Positions 1 to 9,369 of a stretch of 64,000 bases of DNA are shown piece after piece; the first letter of the stretch is position 1; the number at the start of each line of letters is the position of its first letter. This DNA comes from Lentisphaera araneosa HTCC2155 (GTDB taxonomy: Bacteria > Verrucomicrobiota > Lentisphaeria > Lentisphaerales > Lentisphaeraceae). The DNA lies in the NCBI RefSeq assembly GCF_000170755.1, contig NZ_ABCK01000002.1:1-64000 (forward strand), read 5' to 3'. The notes under the pieces were generated by a model that saw only the letters and a list, made by a program, of their open reading frames with translations, searched no databases and was not told where the DNA came from. The position numbers were made by a program, and so were the translations under genes.

Positions 1-53
1 TAAGTGATTTAGGCTCTTAATAGCCCATACATTCTTTTTTATCACAAAAAGAA

Positions 54-90
54 CTTTTCCATTCTTTTTTATAATAAAAGAATGGAAAAG
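54..90 (+). promoter_or_regulatory. Palindromic operator over the fic start, with internal TATAAT
   Basis: A perfect 15-bp inverted repeat (CTTTTCCATTCTTTT at 54-68, its exact complement at 76-90) surrounds the start codon at 82-84. The 7-base spacer region carries TATAAT at 70-75. If this is the -10 box, transcription would start at about the ATG, giving a leaderless or very short leader. A near-copy of one half-site (AAAAGAATGGAAAAA) recurs inside the gene at 128-142, and a looser AT-rich dyad lies at 32-52. The arrangement suits an autorepressor site. The function is inferred. Confidence 0.6.
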
Positions 91-1188
91 GACTCTAGTA
101 TCTCGTATATTGACGTAGATCAAGTTAAAAAGAATGGAAAAAGAATGAAGCGTTATTCACTCAAAGTTAGTGAAAGCATGTATGAAGCCATCAAAGAATT
201 GGGTTCACAGCAAAAGTTTATCGACTTAGTTATCCGTAAATTTCTTGAAGGTAAATTAGTTCCTAAAACCCTAGAGAAATCGACTGCTTTGAGTCATCAG
301 TTGAGCTTCAAACTTGAGGATGATCAAATATCAAGCTTACTAACACGAGCAGACAAAGCTGAGAGTCGCTGGATGCTCAAGCTCTTACGTCAGCTTCTCA
401 ATTCTGAGCTCAAAGTTCCTCAGCTCAATTTTCTTGAAGACTTGGATCATGACCTCGCAGCTATTCTTAAAAATAGAATTCGTGATGAATGGACCCACGA
501 CTCCACTTCAATAGAAGGCAATACTCTGAGTCTTGGTGAAACCTCGTTTATTCTCAATGAGGGTTTAACTGTCTCCGGAAAATCCTTACGAGAGCACGAC
601 GAGATTGCCGGTCACGCTCGAGCGATAGAACTTGTTTATTCAATATACAGAGACGAGAAACTTAGCGAGGACAAAATCTTTGACCTTCATCGGGCTATGA
701 TGATCAACCCCGATTTTGACGTACAAAAACCTGTAGGAGCATGGAAACGCGAAGAAAATGGCGCTTACTGGGGACGCGAATACATGCTTTATCCTTCTCC
801 ACTTGCAACTCCAAACTTGATGGAAATCTGGCTCAAGGAATTTAACGCCCTCCCCCGTAAACTTGATTTGCAGCAGGCTATCCTCGCCTATAGTCGACTC
901 CATATACTCTTTGCCTGTGTCCACCCCTTCTATGATGGCAACGGACGCATGGCACGTTTATTGGCGAACATCCCTGTCCTACGTTCTGGCTACCCGCCCA
1001 TAACTATTGATAGCGCTCATCGTTATGATTACCTGCAAATGATGCGTCAATATAAATTGATTGATGAGGGTTCACTGGAGTTTACTGGAGATCTCAATGA
1101 CTTTCAGGATTTTGTCTACCAACAATGGAAAAAGACCATTGATATCGTTGAGGAAGTGCGTGCCCTGCAACAAGAGCGTAATAAGTGA
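82..1188 (+). CDS. Fic-family protein with N-terminal RHH-like segment
   Basis: Predicted Fic-domain enzyme that transfers AMP, or another phosphate-containing group, to a target protein. Visible: the Fic motif HPFYDGNGRMAR at residues 281-292 with catalytic His281, and an inhibitory-helix motif STSIEGN at 141-147, which matches (S/T)xxxE(G/N) and places the self-inhibiting helix N-terminal to the Fic core. Residues about 24-60 (KRYSLKVSESMYEAIKEL and following) resemble a ribbon-helix-helix DNA-binding segment, so the protein may bind DNA and repress itself through the palindrome over its start. No separate antitoxin gene is visible. The ATG at 82 is preferred because it lies at the end of the AT-rich promoter-like region. 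Target and physiological role are unknown. Confidence 0.85.
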   Translation: MEKDSSISYIDVDQVKKNGKRMKRYSLKVSESMYEAIKELGSQQKFIDLVIRKFLEGKLVPKTLEKSTALSHQLSFKLEDDQISSLLTRADKAESRWMLKLLRQLLNSELKVPQLNFLEDLDHDLAAILKNRIRDEWTHDSTSIEGNTLSLGETSFILNEGLTVSGKSLREHDEIAGHARAIELVYSIYRDEKLSEDKIFDLHRAMMINPDFDVQKPVGAWKREENGAYWGREYMLYPSPLATPNLMEIWLKEFNALPRKLDLQQAILAYSRLHILFACVHPFYDGNGRMARLLANIPVLRSGYPPITIDSAHRYDYLQMMRQYKLIDEGSLEFTGDLNDFQDFVYQQWKKTIDIVEEVRALQQERNK

Positions 1189-1307
1189 GCTTGGAATATT
1201 ATCAAGGATAATTAAAATCTTAAGTTATTTCAGTATAAAGCCATAAAAGCCTTATTCATTGCTCTTTTACTCAGCCAGATCATTTATTAGCACAGGGTAA
1301 ATAATAA

Positions 1308-2078
1308 TTATTTTGCACTATCCCACATTGTTTCTTGAACTTGCCCAGGTGTACCCGATCCACCACTATCCATGGCTAAAGTCGCCCAAAAATTCATTGT
1401 TCGAACACTCCCGTCGGCCATGAGGTAATTATCCTTGCCATAATCCTCATGAGGAGTTTGTGAATTAGCATAATCCCCAGCCGTTCTAAACGAATGTTGA
1501 CCATGACCAACTATTCTTTTTTCATGTGACAACTCAACTAATGTTAAAGTTGTAGATGGTGATGATAAATTCGTACTTTTTTGAGTCCGCTCTGGGTTCT
1601 TACTCGTCACTCCCCGTGCCCAATCAGTTAAACTCCAAGCAGCACCAAAATAACGAACTGTTAATACATAACTTGCAGGCATAATCTTATTATTACCTAT
1701 CCAATGAGTTCTTTGCAAAGTATCTGAAGGACATGAATAAACATCTGAATTATATCCCAAACTTTTTAATAAAACGGCATTCTTTAAAGCATTGCCATCG
1801 CTTATATTTCTACCATCATAAGAGGATAATAAATCATCCCATGAACGTTGACCAAGGGTAGCATTATTATTATGGTCTATAGAATAAGGGTATTTTGCAT
1901 TATTATCATCTTGGTACATCACAAGAGCATAATTAATCTGCTTAATATTACTTTTACATACTGCCATTCTCGACTTTTCTCTGGCAATCTTCAATCCAGG
2001 TAAAAGTAAACTACTCAGAATCGCAATGATTGCGATAACAACTAAAAGTTCTACGAGTGTGAATCTTTTTCTGCTCAT
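1308..2078 (-). CDS. Prepilin-type N-terminal methylation domain protein (pseudopilin)
   Basis: Type II secretion/type IV pilin-like protein of 256 aa. Residues 1-32 are a class III leader: basic MSRKR, then [16 protein letters not shown] with the invariant Glu at +5 of the mature protein, followed by the long amphipathic helix. Near the C-terminus a YLMADGSVR stretch matches the DG motif of the H-X9-DG-C pseudopilins that are expanded in Planctomycetota and Lentisphaerota. It is a single gene with no secretion-machinery genes nearby. A GTAACG-N17-GTAAAT promoter-like element lies about 35 bases upstream. Substrate or partner is unknown; other family members sit beside sulfatase genes, as this one does. 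Confidence 0.88.
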   Translation of the reverse strand: MSRKRFTLVELLVVIAIIAILSSLLLPGLKIAREKSRMAVCKSNIKQINYALVMYQDDNNAKYPYSIDHNNNATLGQRSWDDLLSSYDGRNISDGNALKNAVLLKSLGYNSDVYSCPSDTLQRTHWIGNNKIMPASYVLTVRYFGAAWSLTDWARGVTSKNPERTQKSTNLSSPSTTLTLVELSHEKRIVGHGQHSFRTAGDYANSQTPHEDYGKDNYLMADGSVRTMNFWATLAMDSGGSGTPGQVQETMWDSAK

Positions 2079-2460
2079 ATCTAATATCCCTATATTTGTC
2101 TAAATTTAGAATTATTTACAACTACAGCTGAATCATCGTTACAAAAAAAACACAATATATATAACTATTATTACATATATACATATAAATAACACAATAT
2201 ATAAACAGATAGAAGTCCATGTTTCGTGCTTATATTGGCGACAAAAGTACCGAGAACTTCTAAAAAAAATCATTACCGTTTATTAAGTAATAAACAAAAA
2301 AAACATACCTAGATAATCTACCTTAGATCAATTTCATTATTCGATATATAAAATTACTCTCCTTATTGGAATCATAAATTTTCTTATTTTAAGTAGCACC
2401 ACTAACTTAATTTGGTTAATAAGTGTAAAGCTAAATACAATTAAGACAGGACCAAAGCCC
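2079..2460. other. Intergenic AT-rich region between divergent genes
   Basis: About 380 bases without a credible gene. It holds the minus-strand promoter-like motif at 2114-2150 and an AT-rich tract rich in TATATA around 2150-2210. For the plus-strand gene an AGGA (2449-2452) precedes the ATG at 2461. No RNA gene or repeat was recognised. Confidence 0.5.
2114..2150 (-). promoter_or_regulatory. ECF-like promoter motif upstream of the pseudopilin
   Basis: Read on the minus strand: a T8 run, then GTAACG (2142-2137), 17 bases, then GTAAAT (2119-2114), ending 35 bases before the ATG at 2078. It is one of nine copies of the same two-block motif in this window. It resembles the -35/-10 layout of ECF sigma promoters. 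Confidence 0.5.
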
Positions 2461-3531
2461 ATGATCAATACTCTAAGAAACAAATCTCTATGCTTAATCA
2501 CCTTTATCTCGCTGATTTTTACTGGCTTCGGAGAAGAAAAAGGTTCTGAGCAAGTTCTCCAAAAAATTGCCTTTGGCGCCTGTGCTTCACAAAATAGGCC
2601 ACAGCCCATTTGGGATACTATTGTGGCTCAGAATCCCGACCTCTTTCTCTTCATTGGCGACAATATTTATGGTGATACTGAAGACATGGCGGTCATGCGA
2701 AGAAAGTATGCCCAGCTCAAAGCCAAGCCGGGCTATCAAAAACTGCTTGAGACCTGCCCTGTTTTAGCGACCTGGGATGATCACGACTACGGCAAAAATG
2801 ATGGCGGAGAAGAGTATAAAATGAAAAAGGAATCGGCCGAAGAATTCCTCAACTTCTTCGATGTGCCTCAAGATTCCCCAAGAAGGAAACGCGAGGGCAT
2901 TTATGGAAGCCAAATCTTTGGCTCTGAGGGCAAACGCGTCCAAGTTATCCTTTTGGATACGCGTTATTTTCGCTCCACTCCCTTACTGAAAAATAAGATG
3001 TCTAAACAAGAAAAAAGAAAGAAAAATCTCGTCGGTTGGTATAGTCCCCTCAATGATAAGAGCACTACTATGCTCGGTCAAGATCAATGGACCTGGCTCG
3101 AAAAACAACTTCTCAAAAAAGCTGATGTGCGCATCATTGCTTCCAGTATTCAGTTTGTCTCACACGAAAAAGGCATGGAGTGCTGGGGTAACCTGCCACA
3201 CGAGCGCCAGAAACTCTTTGACCTCATTGGCAAAACAAAAGCCAATGGCGTGGTTTTCATCAGTGGCGACGTTCACTTCTCGGAAATGTCTCTGGATAAA
3301 TCAGGTCCCTACCCGCTCTACGATTTCACCTCAAGTGGCATCACCAACGTCAGCTCTAAATGGTCTCAAGCAATCAATAATTATCGCGTTGGACCTGCTT
3401 ATGCCAAGCTCAACTTCGGCCTCATCACCATTGATTGGAACGCCAATAAAATCTCATTAGAGACGAAGTCTATTAAAGGAAAGACCACTATCCAACAAGA
3501 TATCGATCTTGATCAGCTAAGAGTCAAATAA
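2461..3531 (+). CDS. PhoD-like (alkaline phosphatase D family) phosphatase
   Basis: Exported metallophosphoesterase of 356 aa. An N-terminal hydrophobic signal (residues about 8-23) precedes the catalytic domain. Metal-site motifs of the PhoD-like family are visible: GDNIYGDT at 66-73, WDDHDYGKNDGG at 105-116, and ISGDVHFSE near 267-275. The family hydrolyses phosphomonoesters or phosphodiesters with a Fe/Ca centre, usually in the periplasm. The Tat-type twin-arginine leader of classical PhoD is absent, so Sec export is more likely. The gene stands alone, divergent from the pseudopilin and convergent with the isomerase-like gene; a hairpin lies in the convergent gap. The true substrate is not predictable. 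Confidence 0.88.
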   Translation: MINTLRNKSLCLITFISLIFTGFGEEKGSEQVLQKIAFGACASQNRPQPIWDTIVAQNPDLFLFIGDNIYGDTEDMAVMRRKYAQLKAKPGYQKLLETCPVLATWDDHDYGKNDGGEEYKMKKESAEEFLNFFDVPQDSPRRKREGIYGSQIFGSEGKRVQVILLDTRYFRSTPLLKNKMSKQEKRKKNLVGWYSPLNDKSTTMLGQDQWTWLEKQLLKKADVRIIASSIQFVSHEKGMECWGNLPHERQKLFDLIGKTKANGVVFISGDVHFSEMSLDKSGPYPLYDFTSSGITNVSSKWSQAINNYRVGPAYAKLNFGLITIDWNANKISLETKSIKGKTTIQQDIDLDQLRVK

Positions 3532-3578
3532 TATCTTGCCCATTTAGACCGCAATAATTTTAGTGATTTTTCGATTTA

Positions 3579-3632
3579 ATCTATGGATGTATTCTCGGCG
3601 GTAGATGCCAAGCTGCTGCTTGGCGTACCCAG
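3579..3632. repeat. Dispersed hairpin repeat, copy A
   Basis: A 54-base unit that aligns without gaps to 20915-20968 (43 of 54 positions identical by eye). Its core is a perfect 7-bp hairpin, GCCAAGC-TGCT-GCTTGGC, at 3607-3624, followed by a CCCAG block. It sits between convergent genes and could also act as a bidirectional stop signal. Confidence 0.7.
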
Positions 3633-3640
3633 AAATAGCT

Positions 3641-4729
3641 TTATAAATCCTTGATCATCTCGCAGGCGTAGTGGAGCTGGTTGATCAGCACGCCAATGGG
3701 ATGCTTGAATTTTTCACGATTAACTTTTGCGACTTCCACAACGGGTTGAGTGGCATCAAAAGTCTCGATGGCAATTTCGCCCTCAAAACCCTGCTCAAAA
3801 AGTGGCCCAAAGAATTCATTAAAGAATTGTTGATTAAACCAGGATTCATAAATCTTACCACGGTGCAGAGCTGAGATATGGGCTCCATTGAGTTTTCCCG
3901 CGACCGCTAATTGCTTGACATAAATCCTAAAGGCCTCTGGCCCCGCGCCATCGGCAAACTCATGGCAGGTATCGATCATTACAGAGAACTGCTCCATTCC
4001 CTCGCGAAGGGCGAGCTCAGTACATTCTTTTAAATGCGCGGGCATGCGCTCAAAGCGTTGCAGGGGTTCTTCGCACATAATCACGCCAAGGGATTTTAGG
4101 TAAGGACCAATTTCCTTTTTAAAAGTTTGGTGAAAATTATTGTGTTGCTGCTTGAGCCATTTTACGGCAGCTTCGCCGTAACAATTTTCCGGAAAGAGCA
4201 AAAATGGCGTTGAAAAAGGGCCATACAGAAATTTGGAGCCCATGAGTTTCGCTGCTTGTGCTTGGGGCTTGATACACTGCGTCCAATCAGCATCCCAAGA
4301 GCCTCCCACAGTGGAAATTGCGAGTCCCGCATTTTTAATAATTTTGACTTGCTGCTTTACTAAGGCTACTGCCTCTTCCGTGAGCTCACCCTCTTGATCA
4401 AAGGCTATTCCACCTGCCGGCACTTGTACACCATAATAACCCGCCTTGGCGTGAACGTCCATGAGCAAGGGAAATACCTCACTGCGATATTGAGCGGCTG
4501 ATTCAGGCATGCTGATTTCGTAGCCATAGAATTTCAGATCTTGAATTGTCTCAGGTAAATTGCAATGCTCGAAATCATTTTTGTGGAGTTCGCAAAAAGC
4601 TTCTTCTGAAATATAAAAGTCTAAAAAATTCAGAAGTAGGTTAGATATTTTTCTTCTCTGAGCGACTTGCTTTAGCTCATTGGGCAATTGATTTAAATCA
4701 GGTAAATCGGGGTACATAAGCTTTTCCAT
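3641..4729 (-). CDS. Sugar phosphate isomerase/epimerase-like TIM barrel
   Basis: Cytoplasmic protein of 362 aa (no signal peptide) of the xylose-isomerase-like TIM-barrel superfamily. Candidate metal ligands appear in the expected order: Glu in IMCEEPL, Asp/His in MIDTCHEF, His in GAHISALH and Glu in IAIETFDA. The family isomerises or epimerises sugars and keto-sugars, or acts on inositol-type substrates; the specific reaction cannot be assigned. A second in-frame ATG lies four codons downstream (MYPDL), so the start could be 4717 instead of 4729. It is a single gene convergent with the PhoD-like gene. Confidence 0.75.
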   Translation of the reverse strand: MEKLMYPDLPDLNQLPNELKQVAQRRKISNLLLNFLDFYISEEAFCELHKNDFEHCNLPETIQDLKFYGYEISMPESAAQYRSEVFPLLMDVHAKAGYYGVQVPAGGIAFDQEGELTEEAVALVKQQVKIIKNAGLAISTVGGSWDADWTQCIKPQAQAAKLMGSKFLYGPFSTPFLLFPENCYGEAAVKWLKQQHNNFHQTFKKEIGPYLKSLGVIMCEEPLQRFERMPAHLKECTELALREGMEQFSVMIDTCHEFADGAGPEAFRIYVKQLAVAGKLNGAHISALHRGKIYESWFNQQFFNEFFGPLFEQGFEGEIAIETFDATQPVVEVAKVNREKFKHPIGVLINQLHYACEMIKDL

Positions 4730-4945
4730 GTTAATTTATTCTATGGATAGCCCCTTCCTGAGCTATTTTATAGAACAATAAAGGCATATTATTGAATCTT
4801 AAGTCATCACGATAAATGCTCATACATGATTGTGAGGACTCAAATAAAAAACTTATCTTTCCAAAAAATGGAGATATTATTCAATAAATTGAGTATGAGG
4901 CCCTTAAGTTTAAAGAATTATAAATCAAAACCCGAGGTCTCCGCC

Positions 4946-6007
4946 GTGCCATTAAAATTTCTTTTACTATTCTTATCATGTTTCACTCTATTTGCTGATG
5001 ACAAGATTTTAAAATTCGAAGGTAAAGCCGGGGCAAAAACAATTGTTCTCGTTGCCGGCGATGAAGAGTATCGTACGGAAGAAAGCATGCCCATGCTCGG
5101 CAAGATTTTGGCAAAACATCATGGCTTTAATTGCATAGTGCTTTTTTCTTGGGATCACCAAGGCAAATATATTGATCCCAATGGTCAGACTAATGTCAAA
5201 GGGTGGAACTACCTCAACGACGCCGATCTGATGATCATTGGCACTCGTTTTAGACGGCCTAATGAAGCTGACCGTCGACACATTGCACAATTTCTCAAAG
5301 CTGGCAAACCCATCATAGGTATTCGCACTTCGACACATGGTTTTAAAGGCAAAGAAGAAATTACTAAAGGACTGACTTTAGATCAATTTGGTCCCAAAAT
5401 CATTGGCGAGGGTTGGGTTAGCCACCACGGCAGACATAAAGGCCAAGGCGCCCGTGGCGTTATAGAAGCAGCAAATGCCAATCACCCCATCCTCAACAGT
5501 GTTAAAGATGTCTTTGGTCCCAGCGATGTCTATGGCGTACGCAACCTGACTGATAAAGATACTATCCTCATGCGTGGTGCTGTAACACAAACTCTCGCTC
5601 CCGACTCAAAAAATGTTCCTGGCAAACAAAACAATCCCATGCAGCCCCTTGCTTGGCTCCACCCTTACCAAGTTGAAGGCGGAAAAGCTGGTCTTACTTT
5701 TACTACGACCATGGGAGCTTCTGTTGATCTCGTAAGCGAAGACCTCAGACGCATGCTCATCAATGCTAATTACTTTCTTTTGAAAAAAGACGTTCCTCAG
5801 AAAGCCAAAGTCGATTACATCGACCCCTTCTACCCAGGTTTCTATGGCTTCGATCGTAAAGTTTGGAAACAAAGAAAACTAAATACTGCAACTTTTTCTT
5901 TGGGTCAATCACCTTATTACCCTGATGTTCCAAAGTCGCCAAAATGGCCCTTTCGCACTACTCCTTCAGAAAAAGTCGTGGAAATCCCGGCTCAAAAAAA
6001 AAAGTAA
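4946..6007 (+). CDS. ThuA-like domain protein (first part of a probable slippage fusion)
   Basis: Exported protein with a ThuA-like (trehalose-utilisation, class I glutamine amidotransferase-like) fold: VLVAGDEEYRTEE near the start, DLMIIGTRFRRP, and GKPIIGIRTSTHGFKG. The open frame extends back to 4826, but a GTG at 4946 is the better start: GAGG at 4934-4937 is 8 bases upstream, and translation from GTG gives a clean signal peptide (M)PLKFLLLFLSCFTLFA. The frame closes at 6007 directly after ten adenines (5995-6004). The following long frame has no start or ribosome site of its own, so the real product probably continues into it. In Planctomycetota/Lentisphaerota, ThuA-like domains are commonly joined or linked to 3-keto-disaccharide hydrolase, cytochrome c and propeller modules. 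Confidence 0.8.
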   Translation: MPLKFLLLFLSCFTLFADDKILKFEGKAGAKTIVLVAGDEEYRTEESMPMLGKILAKHHGFNCIVLFSWDHQGKYIDPNGQTNVKGWNYLNDADLMIIGTRFRRPNEADRRHIAQFLKAGKPIIGIRTSTHGFKGKEEITKGLTLDQFGPKIIGEGWVSHHGRHKGQGARGVIEAANANHPILNSVKDVFGPSDVYGVRNLTDKDTILMRGAVTQTLAPDSKNVPGKQNNPMQPLAWLHPYQVEGGKAGLTFTTTMGASVDLVSEDLRRMLINANYFLLKKDVPQKAKVDYIDPFYPGFYGFDRKVWKQRKLNTATFSLGQSPYYPDVPKSPKWPFRTTPSEKVVEIPAQKKK

Positions 6008-9000
6008 TTCCGGGGTCAACTAACCTATCTGATAAAACATTTTCGAATGAAAAACAGATCTCTTTTGAAAACAAATTTAAAGACTATGAGCTCAACTTCG
6101 ATTATGCTTCTGAAAAAGCTCATGACCCAAGCTCAGTTATTGTTAAGCTAAACTCAAAAGTCAGCGTAGAATTGCCCGACTTGAAACAAGCGGGCAAGTG
6201 GTCGTCAATCACACTTAATCTCCAAAACCCGACTGCTAGCTCAACTAAAATTGAACTTTGGATTGATGGCAAAGTAAGCAAAGATTTTCAACTAAAACAA
6301 GTTCAAAACATCCCTCGCGTTTTCCCCAAACAACAGAGTAAGAGAATTGACCTAAGCGGCGATAATGATTTTACTTTTTTCACTCGCTTTAAAACGACAA
6401 AAAATGGAACTCTCTTCTCTAAATGTAATAACACAGGCCGCTGGATCCCAAAAGGAAAAACGCTGTATATTGAAGATGGAGCGCTAGTTTACGATATTGG
6501 CTGGCTAGGCGAAATAAGAGCTGGCAAAAATTTTAATGATGGCAAATGGCATAGCGCTGTAGTCACTAATCAAAACGGAACTGTAACACTTTACGCTGAT
6601 GGCCAAAAATTGGCTGAACGAAAAAACTTTTCAGCTCCCGACCAAGAAAGTTTCGTATTCAAAATTGGAGAGGCGGCAGATAATTTTGGAGGAGCTTTCT
6701 CGGGAACTATTCAACAAGTGGCCTTCTCTCAAAAACTCTTGCAAAATCCCAAAAATTTGAGTTTCCAGACCTTTGTCAATCAAAGTGATTTTTCATGGAA
6801 AAACCAAGCTCCTAAAGACGAAAAAATTAGTATTAGTACAGAAAGTCCAAACCTTCATTTCACCAACATACAAATTCGTCCCCTGCCAACAAGTGACCTC
6901 AAAAAGGAAATTTCCTCCTGGAGTGAGCTAAGTATGAAACGAGGTCAGAAAGTCTATAATGGCTTGTGTATCACCTGTCATGGCGACACTTCAAAAGAAG
7001 GTGCCCTCCCGACAGCTATCAAATTCCATGAAGGTCAATTTAAAAATGGCTCTGATCCCTTGAGTATTTACAATACTTTAACTCACGGTTACGGACAAAT
7101 GCTGCCTCAAGCCTGGATGACTGATCAACAAAAAATGGATGTCATCAACTATATTCGCGAAACTCAAATTTTTGGCAGAAATGATTCTCAGTACTTCAAA
7201 ATCACACCCCAATACCTCGATCAACTTCCAAAAGCGCTCATAACAAAAAATAAACCAGTGAAAAAAGTTAAACCAAAACCCTATCTTGATATGAATTTTG
7301 GGGATAGCTTAACCATGACTCTTGAACTCCAGAAAAATAATATCGTAAAAAAGGGCATTATCAGTCGCCTAGACCAAGGAGACGGCGGAGTCTCCAAAGG
7401 TAATACATGGGCCATTTTTGACCAAGATACACTGCAACTAGCCGGTTTGTGGCAAGGAAAAGACTTTATCGATTGGCGGAGTATAGCCTTCGATGGCTCC
7501 CATGGAACACACCCAGCGATAAAAGGCGAGCTTCTTTACGCTAATCCTCAGGCACCCGGATGGGCAAATCCTGATAATGGATCCTGGGAGGATCTACGCT
7601 TCATCGCTAAAGATAAACGCAGGTATGGGCCTTTACCTAAAACTTGGGCACATTACAAAGGACTTTACCACTATGGTGACAAACGTATTCATCACTATTC
7701 TGTTGGTGAATCAAAAGTCCTTGATTGTCCAACATGGAATCAAAACAATCAGACCCTTCAGCGCATCTTGAACATTAGTAATATCCAAAAAGAGCTCATT
7801 CATCGCGTAGCGCCTACTTCAATAAAATGTAATGTCATTTCTTCTGATCAATTCCAACTCTATCAAGAAGCAGGTTTCCATTATCTAAAAATAAATGCCG
7901 GTCAAAAGGAGTTTAATGGCACGATACTACTAAGTAATAACGACATTAAAATTGCAGACTTCGCAAAGGAAAACTTAAACCTTAAAAAATACACTAATGG
8001 TGGCCCTAATCCTTGGACAGATAAATTATCTGCTGAACTAAAACCCGCTGACGATAACTTTGCCTATGTTAAAGATGAATTCCTGCTTCCTCAAAATAAC
8101 TCTTGGAAAAGCTGGATGCGCCTCACGGGTATTGACTTTATCAATGGAGGTAAATCCGCACTCATCTGTACTTGGGAAGGAGAAGTTTGGCAGCTCGATG
8201 GCATCACACAAAACGAGGGACAAGTTACTTGGACACGCATTGCCACGGGCCTTTATCAGCCCCTAGGTCTAAAAGTATTCAAAGGAAAAATTTATGTCGG
8301 TTGCCGTGATCAAATTGCTATCCTGAATGACCTAAATAATGACGGTGCAATTGACTACTACGAGAATTTCAATAACGATCATCAGGTTACTGAACACTAC
8401 CACGAATTCGCAATGGGACTGCAAACTGATAAAGAGGGCAATTTTTACTACGCTAAATCTGCGAGACACGCAAAAGAGGGACTAGTTCCCCATCATGGCA
8501 CCCTACTAAAAGTTTCTGCGGATGGCGCAAAAACCGAAATTATTGCAAATGGATTTAGAGCTGCCAATGGTGTTTGTGTCAATGATGACGGTAGCTTCTT
8601 TGTAACTGACCAAGAAGGTCACTGGACACCTAAGAACCGCATTAACTGGGTACAAAAAGGCGGTTTTTACGGTAATTACTTGGGCTACCACAATGCCAAA
8701 AGTTCCAGCGACACCGATATGCAAGAGCCAATGATCTGGCTCACCAACAAATTCAACCGCTCTCCAGGCGAACTGATGTGGGCAAAGAGTGATCGCTGGG
8801 GGCCATTAGCAGGTCAACTTCTCGAGCTCTCCTACGGTATGGGCCAAATTTTTCTTAATCTCATTGAAGACAAAGATGGCATCAAGCAAGGCGGACAAAT
8901 CAAAATCCCCAATATGGACTTCAATACCGGGATCATGCGTGGTCGATTTAATCCACGCGATGGTCAACTCTATGCTTTAGGCATGTTTTCCTGGGCAGCC

Positions 9001-9369
9001 AACAAGCGTCAATTTGGCGGTTTCTATCGCGTCCGATATACGAATCAAAAACTACTGATGCCCACTGAGCTCAAAACTACTGACAAGAAAATCACCTTAA
9101 GCTTCCCAGAGTCCCTAGGCCAAGTTGCACAATCCGATCTTGAGATTAAATCATGGCATATCGAACGAACTAAAAGTTATGGATCTCCACATCAAAATGA
9201 GAGGACTATTCCGATCACTTCAATCACCCAAAGTCAGGACAATAAAACTCTTACACTGCATTGCCCTGATCTAAAACCCACTCGATGCATGTCCATAAAA
9301 GGCAAGCTCAAAACGACTGACGGCAAAGTCTTTGATTTTGAGATCAACAACACCATTCATCACTTATAA
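5944..9369 (+). CDS. Multidomain LamG / cytochrome c / beta-propeller protein (second part of fusion)
   Basis: Long frame of 1,141 codons. Its first about 20 codons are only the shadow of the ThuA frame: the ATG at 5944 has no ribosome site, and no good start follows the A10 tract, so it is probably translated by frameshifting. In order: half of a 3-keto-disaccharide-hydrolase-like fold (FKDYELNFDY), an inserted LamG/concanavalin-like domain (about 115-270; KWHSAVVTNQNG), the closing strand LHFTNIQIRPL, a class I cytochrome c with haem motif CITCH at about 342-346, a DUF6797-like region (about 440-610), and a PQQ/sorbosone-dehydrogenase-like beta-propeller (about 715-1050). It is probably periplasmic, combining carbohydrate binding with electron transfer during sugar oxidation. 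The operon at 22627-26375 carries the same modules as separate genes. Confidence 0.75.
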   Translation: MALSHYSFRKSRGNPGSKKKVIPGSTNLSDKTFSNEKQISFENKFKDYELNFDYASEKAHDPSSVIVKLNSKVSVELPDLKQAGKWSSITLNLQNPTASSTKIELWIDGKVSKDFQLKQVQNIPRVFPKQQSKRIDLSGDNDFTFFTRFKTTKNGTLFSKCNNTGRWIPKGKTLYIEDGALVYDIGWLGEIRAGKNFNDGKWHSAVVTNQNGTVTLYADGQKLAERKNFSAPDQESFVFKIGEAADNFGGAFSGTIQQVAFSQKLLQNPKNLSFQTFVNQSDFSWKNQAPKDEKISISTESPNLHFTNIQIRPLPTSDLKKEISSWSELSMKRGQKVYNGLCITCHGDTSKEGALPTAIKFHEGQFKNGSDPLSIYNTLTHGYGQMLPQAWMTDQQKMDVINYIRETQIFGRNDSQYFKITPQYLDQLPKALITKNKPVKKVKPKPYLDMNFGDSLTMTLELQKNNIVKKGIISRLDQGDGGVSKGNTWAIFDQDTLQLAGLWQGKDFIDWRSIAFDGSHGTHPAIKGELLYANPQAPGWANPDNGSWEDLRFIAKDKRRYGPLPKTWAHYKGLYHYGDKRIHHYSVGESKVLDCPTWNQNNQTLQRILNISNIQKELIHRVAPTSIKCNVISSDQFQLYQEAGFHYLKINAGQKEFNGTILLSNNDIKIADFAKENLNLKKYTNGGPNPWTDKLSAELKPADDNFAYVKDEFLLPQNNSWKSWMRLTGIDFINGGKSALICTWEGEVWQLDGITQNEGQVTWTRIATGLYQPLGLKVFKGKIYVGCRDQIAILNDLNNDGAIDYYENFNNDHQVTEHYHEFAMGLQTDKEGNFYYAKSARHAKEGLVPHHGTLLKVSADGAKTEIIANGFRAANGVCVNDDGSFFVTDQEGHWTPKNRINWVQKGGFYGNYLGYHNAKSSSDTDMQEPMIWLTNKFNRSPGELMWAKSDRWGPLAGQLLELSYGMGQIFLNLIEDKDGIKQGGQIKIPNMDFNTGIMRGRFNPRDGQLYALGMFSWAANKRQFGGFYRVRYTNQKLLMPTELKTTDKKITLSFPESLGQVAQSDLEIKSWHIERTKSYGSPHQNERTIPITSITQSQDNKTLTLHCPDLKPTRCMSIKGKLKTTDGKVFDFEINNTIHHL
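5995..6004 (+). other. A10 slippery tract joining two frames
   Basis: Ten consecutive adenines lie at the junction of the ThuA frame (CAA AAA AAA AAG TAA) and the -1 frame (AAA AAA AAA GTA ATT). A -1 ribosomal slip, or transcripts carrying one extra A, would read the two frames as a single protein of about 1,470 residues. A sequencing homopolymer error would look the same. Confidence 0.6.

Noticed and set aside
2337-2609. 90-codon minus-strand frame overlapping the PhoD start
   Set aside because: It is antisense to a clear signal peptide and phosphatase N-terminus; composition and lack of motifs mark it as a shadow.
5944-6004. ATG 5944 as a true start of the long multidomain gene
   Set aside because: There is no ribosome site, and the first 20 codons overlap the conserved ThuA frame; frameshift at A10 explains the data better.
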